Part shown: in pieces, positions 1-7,035 of the stretch | How positions within the stretch are numbered: position 1 is the stretch's first letter | How the letters are laid out: every line of letters starts with the position of its first letter | From: an uncultured Fidelibacterota bacterium | Lineage (GTDB): Bacteria > Marinisomatota > Marinisomatia > Marinisomatales > UBA1611 | Direction of reading: 5' to 3' | Assembly: GCA_913041325.1 (NCBI GenBank) | Contig: CAJWHU010000026.1 | Span: forward strand, 1-14,095 | Length of the DNA: 14,095 nt | Notes under the pieces: model-generated | What the model saw: only the letters and a program-made list of their open reading frames with translations | The model's database searches: none | What the model was told of the DNA's origin: nothing | Program-made: the position numbers and the translations under genes

Positions 1-54
1 GTTACCTCTAACGCTTCTAAGACTCCTGATGATTGTTTTTAGTGTTTGTTTCAT
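1..54 (-). CDS. Prepilin-like protein, N-terminal fragment (cut by window edge)
   Basis: Only the first 18 codons are inside the window: ATG at 54, reading MKQTLKTIIRSLRSVRGN. A good Shine-Dalgarno (AAGGAGA) ends about five bases before the ATG, and a -24/-12 promoter lies upstream. The short basic peptide ending in RSVRG-N closely resembles the leader end of the next pilin upstream (RSNRG-Q, followed by SLAEF). I therefore infer a third member of the same pilin family, with a 17-residue leader cut after Gly17 by PilD. The hydrophobic helix that would prove this lies outside the window. It has the best translation signal and the best promoter of the three pilin-like genes, so it may be the most strongly expressed, possibly the major pilin. 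That rank is a guess from regulation alone. Confidence 0.6.
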   Translation of the reverse strand, partial: MKQTLKTIIRSLRSVRGN

Positions 55-100
55 TTTTGTCTCCTTATATTGAAGTTTGTAATTGATCACGCCTCCATTA

Positions 101-117
101 TGCACAATCTGTGCCAA
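101..117 (-). promoter_or_regulatory. Sigma-54 (-24/-12) promoter for the edge pilin gene
   Basis: On the minus strand the sequence is TTGGCACAGATTGTGCA. It has the invariant GG and GC at the required spacing and fits the consensus YTGGCACGRNNNTTGCW except at two positions (A for G, and G for the first T of TTGC). The predicted start of transcription is near 90, giving a leader of about 36 bases that contains the AAGGAG ribosome site before the ATG at 54. A sigma-54 activator with an intact GAFTGA loop is encoded in the same locus. This matches the known PilR control of pilin genes in other bacteria. Confidence 0.8.
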
Positions 118-171
118 AAACTCAAAAAAGATAAAAAAAAGTCTATTCTCCTCGGTGAAAAATTTTATATA

Positions 172-291
172 TAACAATATGTTACAAAGTAAAAAAAATA
201 AAATAGTGTAACATTGTGATACTTGATGGTCAATATATTTGAAAAAATAGTCGATCTAATAAGGATTGCTAGTCAGGGTCACGAAATGTTA
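172..291. promoter_or_regulatory. Three copies of a TAACA-N3-TGTTA palindrome, candidate activator (UAS) sites
   Basis: Sites are at 172-184 (TAACA-ATA-TGTTA, 10/10 arm bases), 209-221 (TAACA-TTG-TGATA, 9/10) and 279-291 (TCACG-AAA-TGTTA, 8/10). The last two also share an inverted 10-mer: GTGTAACATT at 206-215 and AATGTTACAC at 285-294. Their centres lie about 90, 125 and 195 bases upstream of the predicted start at 90, the usual range for enhancer sites of sigma-54 activators. Binding by the activator at 3115-4569 is inference. The region is A/T-rich, so the weakest copy could be chance. Confidence 0.45.
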
Positions 292-378
292 CACCGTAGT
301 TTTGAAAAAGCTAAATGGGCGTTTGAAAAAAAGACTATTTTGGAAGCGATTGCGCTCGACAGTTTACTAGGGAGTTAA
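226..378 (+). CDS. Possible 50-residue small protein, unrecognised
   Basis: An ATG at 226 opens 50 codons ending in TAA at 376-378. The product starts MVNIFEKIVDLIRIASQGHE and ends in a helix-like segment, TILEAIALDSLLGS. It is mixed in charge, contains Trp31, and has no signal peptide or membrane segment. I do not recognise it. Against it: there is no Shine-Dalgarno, one of the palindromic sites lies inside it, and its last 12 bases overlap the 3' end of the convergent pilin gene. For it: the composition is protein-like and the frame fills most of the distal intergenic region. It could be a real small protein, a gene remnant or chance. Confidence 0.25.
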   Translation: MVNIFEKIVDLIRIASQGHEMLHRSFEKAKWAFEKKTILEAIALDSLLGS

Positions 379-1086
379 TGTACTATTAAAATTAACAGCA
401 TTTTCCACGTCAACTATATAAATAACCGGGGGATATACATCTTCACCAGATCCACCACCTGCTACCACTGTGTATGCATAATCCCCAAATTGATATGGGC
501 TTCTAAGTATTTCGTCACCAAATAAACTTAACCATTGATCGTCTCCATACTGACCTGCTTGTACAGATCCATGATGGATATTACGAGTTTCTTGGATACG
601 AGCTTCAAGCTCATAATCATCGTCATGCAAGCCATCATTAGGTTGCTCAAATACCCAGGCCCATTTATTTTCTGTGTTATGATACTCTGTGCCTCTCCAA
701 CCATCGAGGTCTCTCAATCCTAAATCATCTAAAATTGCCTCGTGATGATTTATTGAGTTCTGTCTTGCAGTTTCTAGTCCAGCTGAAGAAAAATCGTTGT
801 TAATGTATGGCCCACTAGATGGCCACCCAATGGGTTCATAAAACCTAGATTGACCTGGAAACCTACCTCTGCCTTCAATCTCTGCTGTTTTTTGGTAAAA
901 GTTCCCAGCCTGTTTGATCAGCTTGTCAATATGGCTAAAGGTTTTCTCTGCCTTTGCCCCTTCAGATAACCTGCTGAGCTTGGGAGCGGCTGTTGCTGCA
1001 AGCGTAGCCATTAGAGCTGTTGTCACAGCAAACTCTGCAAGTGAGCTACCTGTTGCTTTTTTTATATATTTTTTTAGTAGAACCAT
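367..1086 (-). CDS. Type IV pilin-like protein (pilin-like 1)
   Basis: This 239-residue prepilin has a 13-residue basic leader ending in KKATG. The mature N-terminus is SSLAEFAVTTALMATL, with Glu at +5 and Pro at +22, as in type IVa pilins and major pseudopilins. Residue +1 is Ser instead of the usual Phe or Met, and the helix core reads SLAEFAV instead of FTLIELMIV. The soluble part shares three blocks with the neighbouring pilin: an EGRGRFPGQ block, WLSLFGDEILRSP, and a C-terminal GGGSGEDVYPP motif. It has no cysteines. The gene starts 15 bases after the upstream pilin gene ends and has no clear Shine-Dalgarno, so it is probably co-transcribed with it. It should be processed by the PilD encoded nearby. 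Whether it is a major or minor pilin cannot be told. Confidence 0.85.
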   Translation of the reverse strand: MVLLKKYIKKATGSSLAEFAVTTALMATLAATAAPKLSRLSEGAKAEKTFSHIDKLIKQAGNFYQKTAEIEGRGRFPGQSRFYEPIGWPSSGPYINNDFSSAGLETARQNSINHHEAILDDLGLRDLDGWRGTEYHNTENKWAWVFEQPNDGLHDDDYELEARIQETRNIHHGSVQAGQYGDDQWLSLFGDEILRSPYQFGDYAYTVVAGGGSGEDVYPPVIYIVDVENAVNFNSTLTP

Positions 1087-1101
1087 GACGCAATATAAGA
1101 T

Positions 1102-1791
1102 CTAAAGATCCATTATTTTGTGCAAATGTTTGGGGCTCTCCCCATCTGCTACGCATATCCTAGGTGCCTTCACATCGCTGCCACTGCCGCCTCCAGGAAT
1201 GACTATGTAAATGTAGTGACCGTCTTGAAATGGGCTTACAAGGACCTCCCTATTAAAAAGGTCTAACCACTCGTCTGAACCTTTCATTCTTCCTTCAGGG
1301 CAATTGCTACAAATAATCTCACCTGCACTGTTTACATCAGCAGATAGTGTATCATCAGAATAATATGCATCACTAGAAACCAATGCCAACGGGTTGTCTG
1401 ATCCAAAAACTGAAACCCATTTTGCACCGAGAGCAGTGTCGGAATAAGAATCAAATATGTCGAGGTCGTTTAAAAGATCGGTTGTGTCGGTGTAGGAACC
1501 TACCTGCATATTAAATTTGTCTTGACCTGGTAGACGGCCTCTGCCTTCTAAGGCGGCTGTAGTCTCATAAAAATTTTTGGCTTGGAGAAGGATCTTATCG
1601 ATTTCTTCTATACTTTTTTGAGCTTTTCCTGCTTCCATTACGTCCGAGAATTTCGGAACGGCAGTTGCAATGAAGGTCGCCATCATCGCGGTAATTACTG
1701 CAAATTCTGCAAGAGATTGACCACGGTTGGATCTATAAATATTTTTAAAATGATTTAAAATTGAAACTAGTGATTTTTTGGAATTGCGCAT
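1102..1791 (-). CDS. Type IV pilin-like protein (pilin-like 2)
   Basis: With the ATG at 1791 the product has 229 residues and a 24-residue leader ending RSNRG. It is followed by QSLAEFAVITAMMATF, with Glu at +5 and Pro at +22. Residue +1 is Gln, unusual for a prepilin. A TTG at 1839 would lengthen the leader to 40 residues, but it has no Shine-Dalgarno and would place a -24/-12 promoter match inside the coding region, so I prefer 1791. Neither start has a good ribosome site. The body shares EGRGRLPGQ, WLDLFNREVLVSP and GGGSGSDVKAP with the downstream pilin. It also has a CSNC pair near residues 161-164 plus Cys213 (ATG numbering), which pilin-like 1 lacks. A disulfide in the periplasm or filament is possible. 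The two genes look like an old tandem duplication. Confidence 0.83.
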   Translation of the reverse strand: MRNSKKSLVSILNHFKNIYRSNRGQSLAEFAVITAMMATFIATAVPKFSDVMEAGKAQKSIEEIDKILLQAKNFYETTAALEGRGRLPGQDKFNMQVGSYTDTTDLLNDLDIFDSYSDTALGAKWVSVFGSDNPLALVSSDAYYSDDTLSADVNSAGEIICSNCPEGRMKGSDEWLDLFNREVLVSPFQDGHYIYIVIPGGGSGSDVKAPRICVADGESPKHLHKIMDL

Positions 1792-1806
1792 ATTCAATCT
1801 ATTGAT

Positions 1807-1823
1807 TGCAAAAAATATGCCAA
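1807..1823 (-). promoter_or_regulatory. Candidate second sigma-54 (-24/-12) promoter, before pilin-like 2
   Basis: The minus-strand sequence TTGGCATATTTTTTGCA has TTGGCA and TTTGCA blocks with GG and GC at the exact -24/-12 spacing. The predicted transcript would begin near 1796, only about five bases before the ATG at 1791. That is an oddly short leader. Either the start site lies slightly elsewhere, the mRNA is almost leaderless, or the match is chance. No copies of the TAACA-N3-TGTTA palindrome were seen just upstream. Confidence 0.45.
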
Positions 1824-1889
1824 CTAACACATTCCTCAATATGAGAATATTAAACGCTTATCACTGTCTCAATTTGATACGATTAGTGA

Positions 1890-3137
1890 TTAACCTCTTG
1901 ATAATGCCTCGTACATATCCCATATTGGTAGAAAGATTGCCAGTGCAAGCACAAGAATGAAGACACCCATTACAACTGTTATTACCGGCTCAAGTGTAGC
2001 TGTCAGTTTGAGAACTCTATCTTGCACCTCTGCATCGGTCATCGATCCAATCTCGCTAAGCATATCATCCATTGCCCCGGCATCCTCACCAACTTGTATC
2101 ATTTTTAGTACGTGTGGGGGGAAAATATCATGAGTGTGCGTGCTGATAGAAAGGGCAACTTTTTTACCCATCTGAACATCTCCGTGTACCCTTTTAAGCC
2201 TGTCTTCAATGTAGGTGTTACCTGCAGTCCTACCTGCAATGTCTAGGGCCTCAAGTATCGGCACGCCTGTTCGGTCAAGGGTATCCAACACATGGCAAAA
2301 TCTTGAGATTGCCATTTTCTGAGCAATAGGACCAAAAATAGGAAGATTTAGAATAAATTTATGCCACTGAAATAGGCCTGCCTCAGTTTTTAGTGCTCTC
2401 CAAAAAACAAAAATAAAAAAAGCGATAAAGAAAATAATTCCGCCCCAGTTATCATTTATAAATTGATCAGTACCCAACAAAATTCGAGTAGGAAGAGGAA
2501 GCTCAATTCTGGTAGAACTAAATAAGGTTGAAAATCTTGGTAAAATGTATGTCACTGCAAAAACGCCTACCATCACTGTTATTCCTACAACAATTGATGG
2601 GTATCTGATTGCCTGCGTAATTCCCATACGCAGCTTGAGATCGTGTGCAATGAAATCTGCTAGCTGAAACATCACTTTGTCCAGAACTCCTGCGCTTTCC
2701 CCAGCTTTGACAATGTTGATAAACATTGCATTAAACACTTTTGGATGTTTATCCATCGCCCTGGATAGCGACATACCTCCAGAGACATCGTCAATGACTG
2801 AAGATATCGTTCTATTTAAAAGAGGATTACTTTCTTCAGAATGAACAGAATCAAGAGCATCTACTAAGGGTACACCCGCTTTTAACATGACTGATAGTTG
2901 TCTTGTAAAGTTGTATATCTCCGCAGGTGGAACTTTTTCAAATAGATTGATCTCCATATCTAAAATGGACTTCTTCTTTTCGGAGACAGAAATTGGCTCA
3001 AGCCCCATTCTTTCTAGCTGAAGGAGTGCACTGTCTTGGCCTGAAGCTCTGAGCTCTCCTCTCACGACGCCTGTAGTAGGATTGGTTGCTATGTAGCTAA
3101 ATGAGGTATACTGATTAGTCTTTTTTTCTAAGGCCAT
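1890..3137 (-). CDS. pilC: Inner-membrane platform protein PilC/GspF family
   Basis: This 415-residue polytopic protein couples the assembly ATPase to pilin extraction from the inner membrane. It has the two-fold layout of the family. The first cytoplasmic domain lies at about 70-180 (RQLSVMLKAGVPLVDALD at 79-96, VKAGESAG at 143-150). A membrane segment follows near 181-201 and another near 231-247. The second domain is at about 275-380 (IQVGEDAG at 347-354), with a last membrane segment near 382-403. Length and motifs are normal for PilC/GspF/MshG. An N-terminal segment of about 60 residues (FSYIATNPTTGVVRGEL) is typical of the family. The start overlaps the end of the upstream regulator gene by 23 bases, so the two are co-transcribed and probably translationally coupled. 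A 98-base gap separates its stop from the ATG of pilin-like 2. Confidence 0.95.
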   Translation of the reverse strand: MALEKKTNQYTSFSYIATNPTTGVVRGELRASGQDSALLQLERMGLEPISVSEKKKSILDMEINLFEKVPPAEIYNFTRQLSVMLKAGVPLVDALDSVHSEESNPLLNRTISSVIDDVSGGMSLSRAMDKHPKVFNAMFINIVKAGESAGVLDKVMFQLADFIAHDLKLRMGITQAIRYPSIVVGITVMVGVFAVTYILPRFSTLFSSTRIELPLPTRILLGTDQFINDNWGGIIFFIAFFIFVFWRALKTEAGLFQWHKFILNLPIFGPIAQKMAISRFCHVLDTLDRTGVPILEALDIAGRTAGNTYIEDRLKRVHGDVQMGKKVALSISTHTHDIFPPHVLKMIQVGEDAGAMDDMLSEIGSMTDAEVQDRVLKLTATLEPVITVVMGVFILVLALAIFLPIWDMYEALSRG

Positions 3138-4569
3138 GTTGATCTAATTTCCGGTAGAGCGTCATTCTACTTATGCCAAGCTGTTGTGCTGTGGTTGTCA
3201 TATTCCAGTTGGTGCGCTCAAGTCCCCTTACAATTGCCTCATGCTCAAGTTCTTTTAATGTTCGAACAATTGAAGTATCAATATTTTTTGAATTTTCAAG
3301 CTCTAACTCCTCATTTACAGGTAATGCTGAGTCAGCTGCGGAGGGCAATGGTGCAGACTCTGATTGATCCGGTTGGGCAATCTTCCCCGCACCAGTCGAT
3401 TGACTGTTTTCGTCTAAAATATATTTTATATCATCACTGAGAATAATGGGCTTATCGTGGATTAAAACCACCCTTTCTAAAGTATTTTCAAGCTCTCTGA
3501 CATTCCCCGGCCAGCTATAATCCGTAAGAGTTTTGACAGCATCATGAGAGAAAAAATTAACTGAGATATTATGTTTTTTCTTCAGATTTTTTAAAATCGA
3601 CATTGCCGTGGGAAGAATATCCTCTTTTCTTCCCCTAAGTGGAGGAACGGTAATTGGAAATACATTTATTCGATGAAACAGATCCTGACGAAATGATCCA
3701 TCACCTATTTTTTGTTCCAAGTTCTGATTCGTTGCTGAAATAATTCTGACATCAACCCTAATAGTTTCGGCGCCTCCCACCCGTTCGATCTCACCACTTT
3801 CGAGGACACGCAAAATTTTTGCTTGCAGGGATGGGCTCATATCACCAATCTCATCAAGAAAAATACTTCCTGAGTTAGCTGATAAAAACTTTCCATCCTT
3901 TCTCTCAACAGCTCCAGTAAAAGCACCTTTTTCATGACCAAACAACTCGCTCTCAAGCAGATCTGAAGGAATAGCAGGACAGTTTACTGCAATATTCGGC
4001 CTGTCTCGGCGTAAGCTTATGAGGTGAAGAGTTCTTGCCATCAAATTTTTGCCCGTGCCACTTTCACCGTACAATACTGTCGTAACATCTTTACTCTTTA
4101 TCTGGCACATTAGGTGATATATTTTCAGCATTTGATCAGATACCCCCACAATTTTTTCAAAACCAACCCCCGAAAAGTGTCTGGCAGCGGTGCGTGGGAC
4201 ATCTTGCTTAAAATCTCTAAACTTCTTTGCTGTACTTAATATTGAATATAATTCTTCACCAGTGATGTGGTCAGGCTCAAAATAGCTAAATAAACCTATA
4301 TTATAGTCATTTAAAATTTCTTTTTTTCTCTGATCATTTCTAACAACACTTATCACAGGAGTGGTCCCTTGCGCAGAAACAAGTTCTTGCAATAATCTTG
4401 TCGGAGTCATAAGTGGTAGCTGATCTTCAATGATTACGGCATCGAAACCACCTGTTTGAATAGCACTTAAAGCAATCATTCCATTTTGAACATAGTCAAG
4501 ATGGACATTTGTGCCAGTAAGCTGCGGTATACTAGTCTCTTTTCCACCTACGTAGAGAACGTTTATCAT
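3115..4569 (-). CDS. Sigma-54-dependent transcriptional activator (PilR/NtrC type) with degenerate receiver domain
   Basis: This is a 484-residue enhancer-binding protein. Residues 1-115 have the fold pattern of a receiver, but the phospho-site is lost. The beta-1 acidic pair is replaced by GG (YVGGKE), the phosphoacceptor position is Glu48 (AVIIEDQLP), and the beta-5 Lys is Glu98 (YFEP). The AAA+ domain spans about 135-375, with Walker A GESGTGKN (168-175), an intact GAFTGA sigma-54 contact loop (215-220), Walker B IFLDEIGD (236-243) and the WPGNVREL block (353-360). A Pro/Ser/Glu linker (~388-432) leads to a Fis-type helix-turn-helix at about 438-480 (AQQLGISRMTLYRKL). Its start shares ATGA with the pilB stop. 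Probable targets are the sigma-54 promoters of the pilin genes. Activity is probably not switched by aspartate phosphorylation. No sensor kinase is visible in the window. Confidence 0.93.
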   Translation of the reverse strand: MINVLYVGGKETSIPQLTGTNVHLDYVQNGMIALSAIQTGGFDAVIIEDQLPLMTPTRLLQELVSAQGTTPVISVVRNDQRKKEILNDYNIGLFSYFEPDHITGEELYSILSTAKKFRDFKQDVPRTAARHFSGVGFEKIVGVSDQMLKIYHLMCQIKSKDVTTVLYGESGTGKNLMARTLHLISLRRDRPNIAVNCPAIPSDLLESELFGHEKGAFTGAVERKDGKFLSANSGSIFLDEIGDMSPSLQAKILRVLESGEIERVGGAETIRVDVRIISATNQNLEQKIGDGSFRQDLFHRINVFPITVPPLRGRKEDILPTAMSILKNLKKKHNISVNFFSHDAVKTLTDYSWPGNVRELENTLERVVLIHDKPIILSDDIKYILDENSQSTGAGKIAQPDQSESAPLPSAADSALPVNEELELENSKNIDTSIVRTLKELEHEAIVRGLERTNWNMTTTAQQLGISRMTLYRKLDQHGLRKKD

Positions 4570-6233
4570 AGCATTATTTTTGTTGTACCAAGTGTTTCGT
4601 AGACCTCGGAGATTGTGGTGTCGCCTCTCTCGATTTTTATTATACCATCCTCTAAAAGCGTAGTCATTCCATTTTTGCGAGCTTGCTCACGGATTTTATA
4701 TCCGGGCGCCTGTTCTAGAACTAGCTCAGATATTGCAGCATCAACTAAAAGTAATTCGTATATACCAATTCTCCCTTTAAAACCTGTATTCCTGCAAGAT
4801 AAACAACCCTTGCCAACGAAAGATTTAATTGATTCGTCTTCATCGACACCAACCATGCGAAGTTCTTCCCTAGATGGCTCATGAGGCTCCTTACACTCTT
4901 TGCATATTCTTCTCACAAGCCTTTGAGCCAAAATACCCTTCACCGTAGAGGCTATAAGAAACGGTTCAACATTCCAGTTCAAGAGTCTAGTAAAACCCGA
5001 AGCTGCATCGTTGGTGTGCACCGTACTAAAAACAAGGTGACCAGTAAGAGCAGCACGAATTCCAAGTTCAACGGTTTCTTCATCACGAACCTCTCCAACC
5101 ATTATTATATCTGGGTCTTGGCGAAGTATGGATCTAAGAGCTGAGGCAAAAGTGACACCAGATTTGGTATTAATCTGAGCCTGATTAATATTATCTAGAT
5201 CGTATTCTATAGGGTCCTCAACAGTCACAATATTAACATCCGGCGATTCAAGTTTATTAAGGGTCGAGTAAAGTGTGGTTGTCTTGCCACTTCCTGTTGG
5301 TCCAGAAACCAGGATAATGCCCTCACCACCAATTAGCATGCTATTAAATCTTTCCTCACAGTCGGATTCAAAACCCAAAGCCCTAAATGAGTGTAGCGCT
5401 TCCGAAATATTTAAAAGGCGAAGAACCGCCTTTTCCCCATATAAGGTCGGGTAGGTTGATATACGTAGATCTAGTCTCCCTTTCGATGAGTTGAAAAGGA
5501 TGCGCCCGTCTTGTGGTCGTCTTGTCTCTGCGATGTCCATATTTGCCATTATTTTCAATCTAGAGACAAGTGCAGTGTGTATATCACTTGGCAATGATTG
5601 GAAATCTTGGAGTCTTCCATCGATCCGAAAACGAACGCGAATATCATTTTCTCGCGGCTCAATGTGAATATCTGAGCATCCATACTTTTGACTTTGTGTG
5701 ATGATACTGTCAACAAGCTCTACAATATGAGCCTCATCAAACAAATCACTAATTTCTGTGCTCTCACTATTGGCTGAATCGATATCTACAAAACCTGATA
5801 TACCGTAATGAAGATCTATGGCATTTTCAATCTCATTCTCCATTGCGATTACAGGATCAACTTTAAGACCTGTAGCATCGCGGGCCGCGTTTATCGGCCC
5901 AGAGTCAAGTGGATCAGAAAGGGCTATAGTGAGCGTGTTGTTCAGACGAAAAAGAGGAAGCATTTTTTGTTTTCTAATTAGGCGCTCTGAAAACAACTCC
6001 ATCAAAGATTTATCAACATTGTAGTAGCCTAATTGTAAAAACGGGATTTTTAATTGATGACTGATATATTTATTTAATTCTTTATTATTCAAAAACCCAA
6101 GTTCTACAAATGCCTGACCAAGATATCCATCTTTCTCTTTTTGTATTTGTAATCCTTTTTGAAGCTGATCCTCATCGATTTTTCCAGCATGCAAAAGTAG
6201 CGTCCCAATTCGTTGTTTTCCTGAGATAGCCAT
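4566..6233 (-). CDS. pilB: Type IV pilus assembly ATPase PilB/MshE (GspE family)
   Basis: This 555-residue hexameric cytoplasmic ATPase drives pilus extension. All family motifs are intact: Walker A GPTGSGKT (311-318), Asp box VEDPIEY (338-344), Walker B IIMVGEVRD (376-384), His box TGHLVFSTVHTNDA (397-410), and a zinc-binding CxxC pair, Cys444/447 and Cys477/480. The N-terminus has RIGTLLLHAGKIDEDQL followed by LGQAFVELGFL. This fits the MshEN-type motif known to bind cyclic di-GMP in MshE. The central N2 region includes SDIHIEP (187-193). Four cysteines and the extension-type N-domain favour PilB over the retraction ATPase PilT. Its ATG lies one base after the pilD stop, and its stop overlaps the activator gene, so it sits mid-operon. 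Confidence 0.95.
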   Translation of the reverse strand: MAISGKQRIGTLLLHAGKIDEDQLQKGLQIQKEKDGYLGQAFVELGFLNNKELNKYISHQLKIPFLQLGYYNVDKSLMELFSERLIRKQKMLPLFRLNNTLTIALSDPLDSGPINAARDATGLKVDPVIAMENEIENAIDLHYGISGFVDIDSANSESTEISDLFDEAHIVELVDSIITQSQKYGCSDIHIEPRENDIRVRFRIDGRLQDFQSLPSDIHTALVSRLKIMANMDIAETRRPQDGRILFNSSKGRLDLRISTYPTLYGEKAVLRLLNISEALHSFRALGFESDCEERFNSMLIGGEGIILVSGPTGSGKTTTLYSTLNKLESPDVNIVTVEDPIEYDLDNINQAQINTKSGVTFASALRSILRQDPDIIMVGEVRDEETVELGIRAALTGHLVFSTVHTNDAASGFTRLLNWNVEPFLIASTVKGILAQRLVRRICKECKEPHEPSREELRMVGVDEDESIKSFVGKGCLSCRNTGFKGRIGIYELLLVDAAISELVLEQAPGYKIREQARKNGMTTLLEDGIIKIERGDTTISEVYETLGTTKIML

Positions 6234-6234
6234 A

Positions 6235-7035
6235 TTAAAACATCGTCGAGTAATACCAGTTTAAAATATAATTACTATCGTAGGGGGTGATAGTAAACAA
6301 TGCAATCAGCGTACCGGCTGCCAGATAGGGACCAAATGGTATTTTGGAATTCTTTTTGATGAGTTTCCCTCCCATCATAACAAAAATGACAATTGCAGCC
6401 AAAGCGAAACTAAGATAAAGTGCTAATACTGAATATTCTGTTCCAAGAAAACCTCCAAGAACTAATCCAAGCTTGACATCTCCAAAGCCTATGCTCTCTT
6501 TTCCCAATATAAACTGACCAATCAATCCCACAGTAAATAAAAAGCCTGCAAATACAAGGGAACCATAGAGAGAGTCTTCCCAGGTAATGGGTATCCACTG
6601 GAAATATAAACCAAAAGCCAGAACTCCAATCCCGATTAACACAAAGCCGTTTGGTATGATAAAATGATCAATGTCCACAAATGTGATGGCAATCAATAAG
6701 TATGTTAAAGTCAGGTAGATTAAGAATGGCTGTCCGATACCATAAATAAAATATACACAAATTGTTAGAAGTGCTGTTATGAGTTCAACGAATGCGTAGC
6801 GACTAGGATAGAAAGTATCGCAGTGTCTGCACCTACCGTTTAACAGAAAATAACCCATTATGGGGATGTTGTCTCTAGCTAGAATTGATTTTTTGCAAGA
6901 AAAACAGTGCGACCTCGGCTTAATAATGCTCATTTTTTTTGGCACTCTGTATATTACGACATTTAAAAAGCTCCCAATGATTGATCCAAAAATAAAAAGA
7001 AAAGGTATTAAAAAAGTATCAGGGAAAGAACTCAA
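6235..7035 (-). CDS. pilD: Prepilin peptidase / N-methyltransferase PilD (GspO)
   Basis: This 266-residue inner-membrane aspartic protease removes prepilin leaders and methylates the new N-terminus. The first membrane segment carries GSIIGSFLNVVIYRVP, typical of the family. The N-terminal cytoplasmic domain has both zinc-binding pairs, Cys44-x2-Cys47 and Cys69-x2-Cys72. The catalytic aspartates are Asp121 (FVDIDHFIIPN) and Asp186 (GFGDVKLG). About eight membrane segments are visible, and the length is normal. The start is TTG at 7035, overlapping the stop of the upstream receiver gene (TTGA). It is supported by AGGAGG seven bases upstream, and the next ATG would remove the first membrane helix. 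Its substrates here would be the nearby pilins, whose +1 residues (Ser, Gln and probably Asn) are not the usual Phe or Met. The enzyme must tolerate this or another peptidase acts. Confidence 0.95.
   Translation of the reverse strand: MSSFPDTFLIPFLFIFGSIIGSFLNVVIYRVPKKMSIIKPRSHCFSCKKSILARDNIPIMGYFLLNGRCRHCDTFYPSRYAFVELITALLTICVYFIYGIGQPFLIYLTLTYLLIAITFVDIDHFIIPNGFVLIGIGVLAFGLYFQWIPITWEDSLYGSLVFAGFLFTVGLIGQFILGKESIGFGDVKLGLVLGGFLGTEYSVLALYLSFALAAIVIFVMMGGKLIKKNSKIPFGPYLAAGTLIALFTITPYDSNYILNWYYSTMF

Larger units (their letters stand above)
55..366. other. Intergenic regulatory region between two pilin genes
   Basis: These 312 bases separate the end of one pilin-like gene from the start of the next on the minus strand. 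They hold, in transcription order for the downstream pilin, three palindromic sites, a sigma-54 type promoter and a Shine-Dalgarno. A 50-codon plus-strand reading frame also crosses the distal part. The stretch is very A/T-rich with many A-runs. I see no convincing intrinsic terminator for the upstream pilin gene, so read-through remains possible. Confidence 0.6.

Noticed and set aside
345..356. Hairpin AGCG-ATTG-CGCT downstream of pilin-like 1, with a T-run further on (minus strand)
   Set aside because: The stem is only four pairs and the T-run starts more than ten bases later, so it does not make an intrinsic terminator.
1792..1839. TTG start for pilin-like 2 giving a 40-residue leader
   Set aside because: No Shine-Dalgarno, an unusually long hydrophobic leader, and a -24/-12 promoter match inside the added segment. 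The ATG at 1791 is more likely, though not proven.
4615..5144. Plus-strand frames of 87-89 residues inside pilB
   Set aside because: They are antisense to conserved ATPase motifs and their composition does not look like a real protein.
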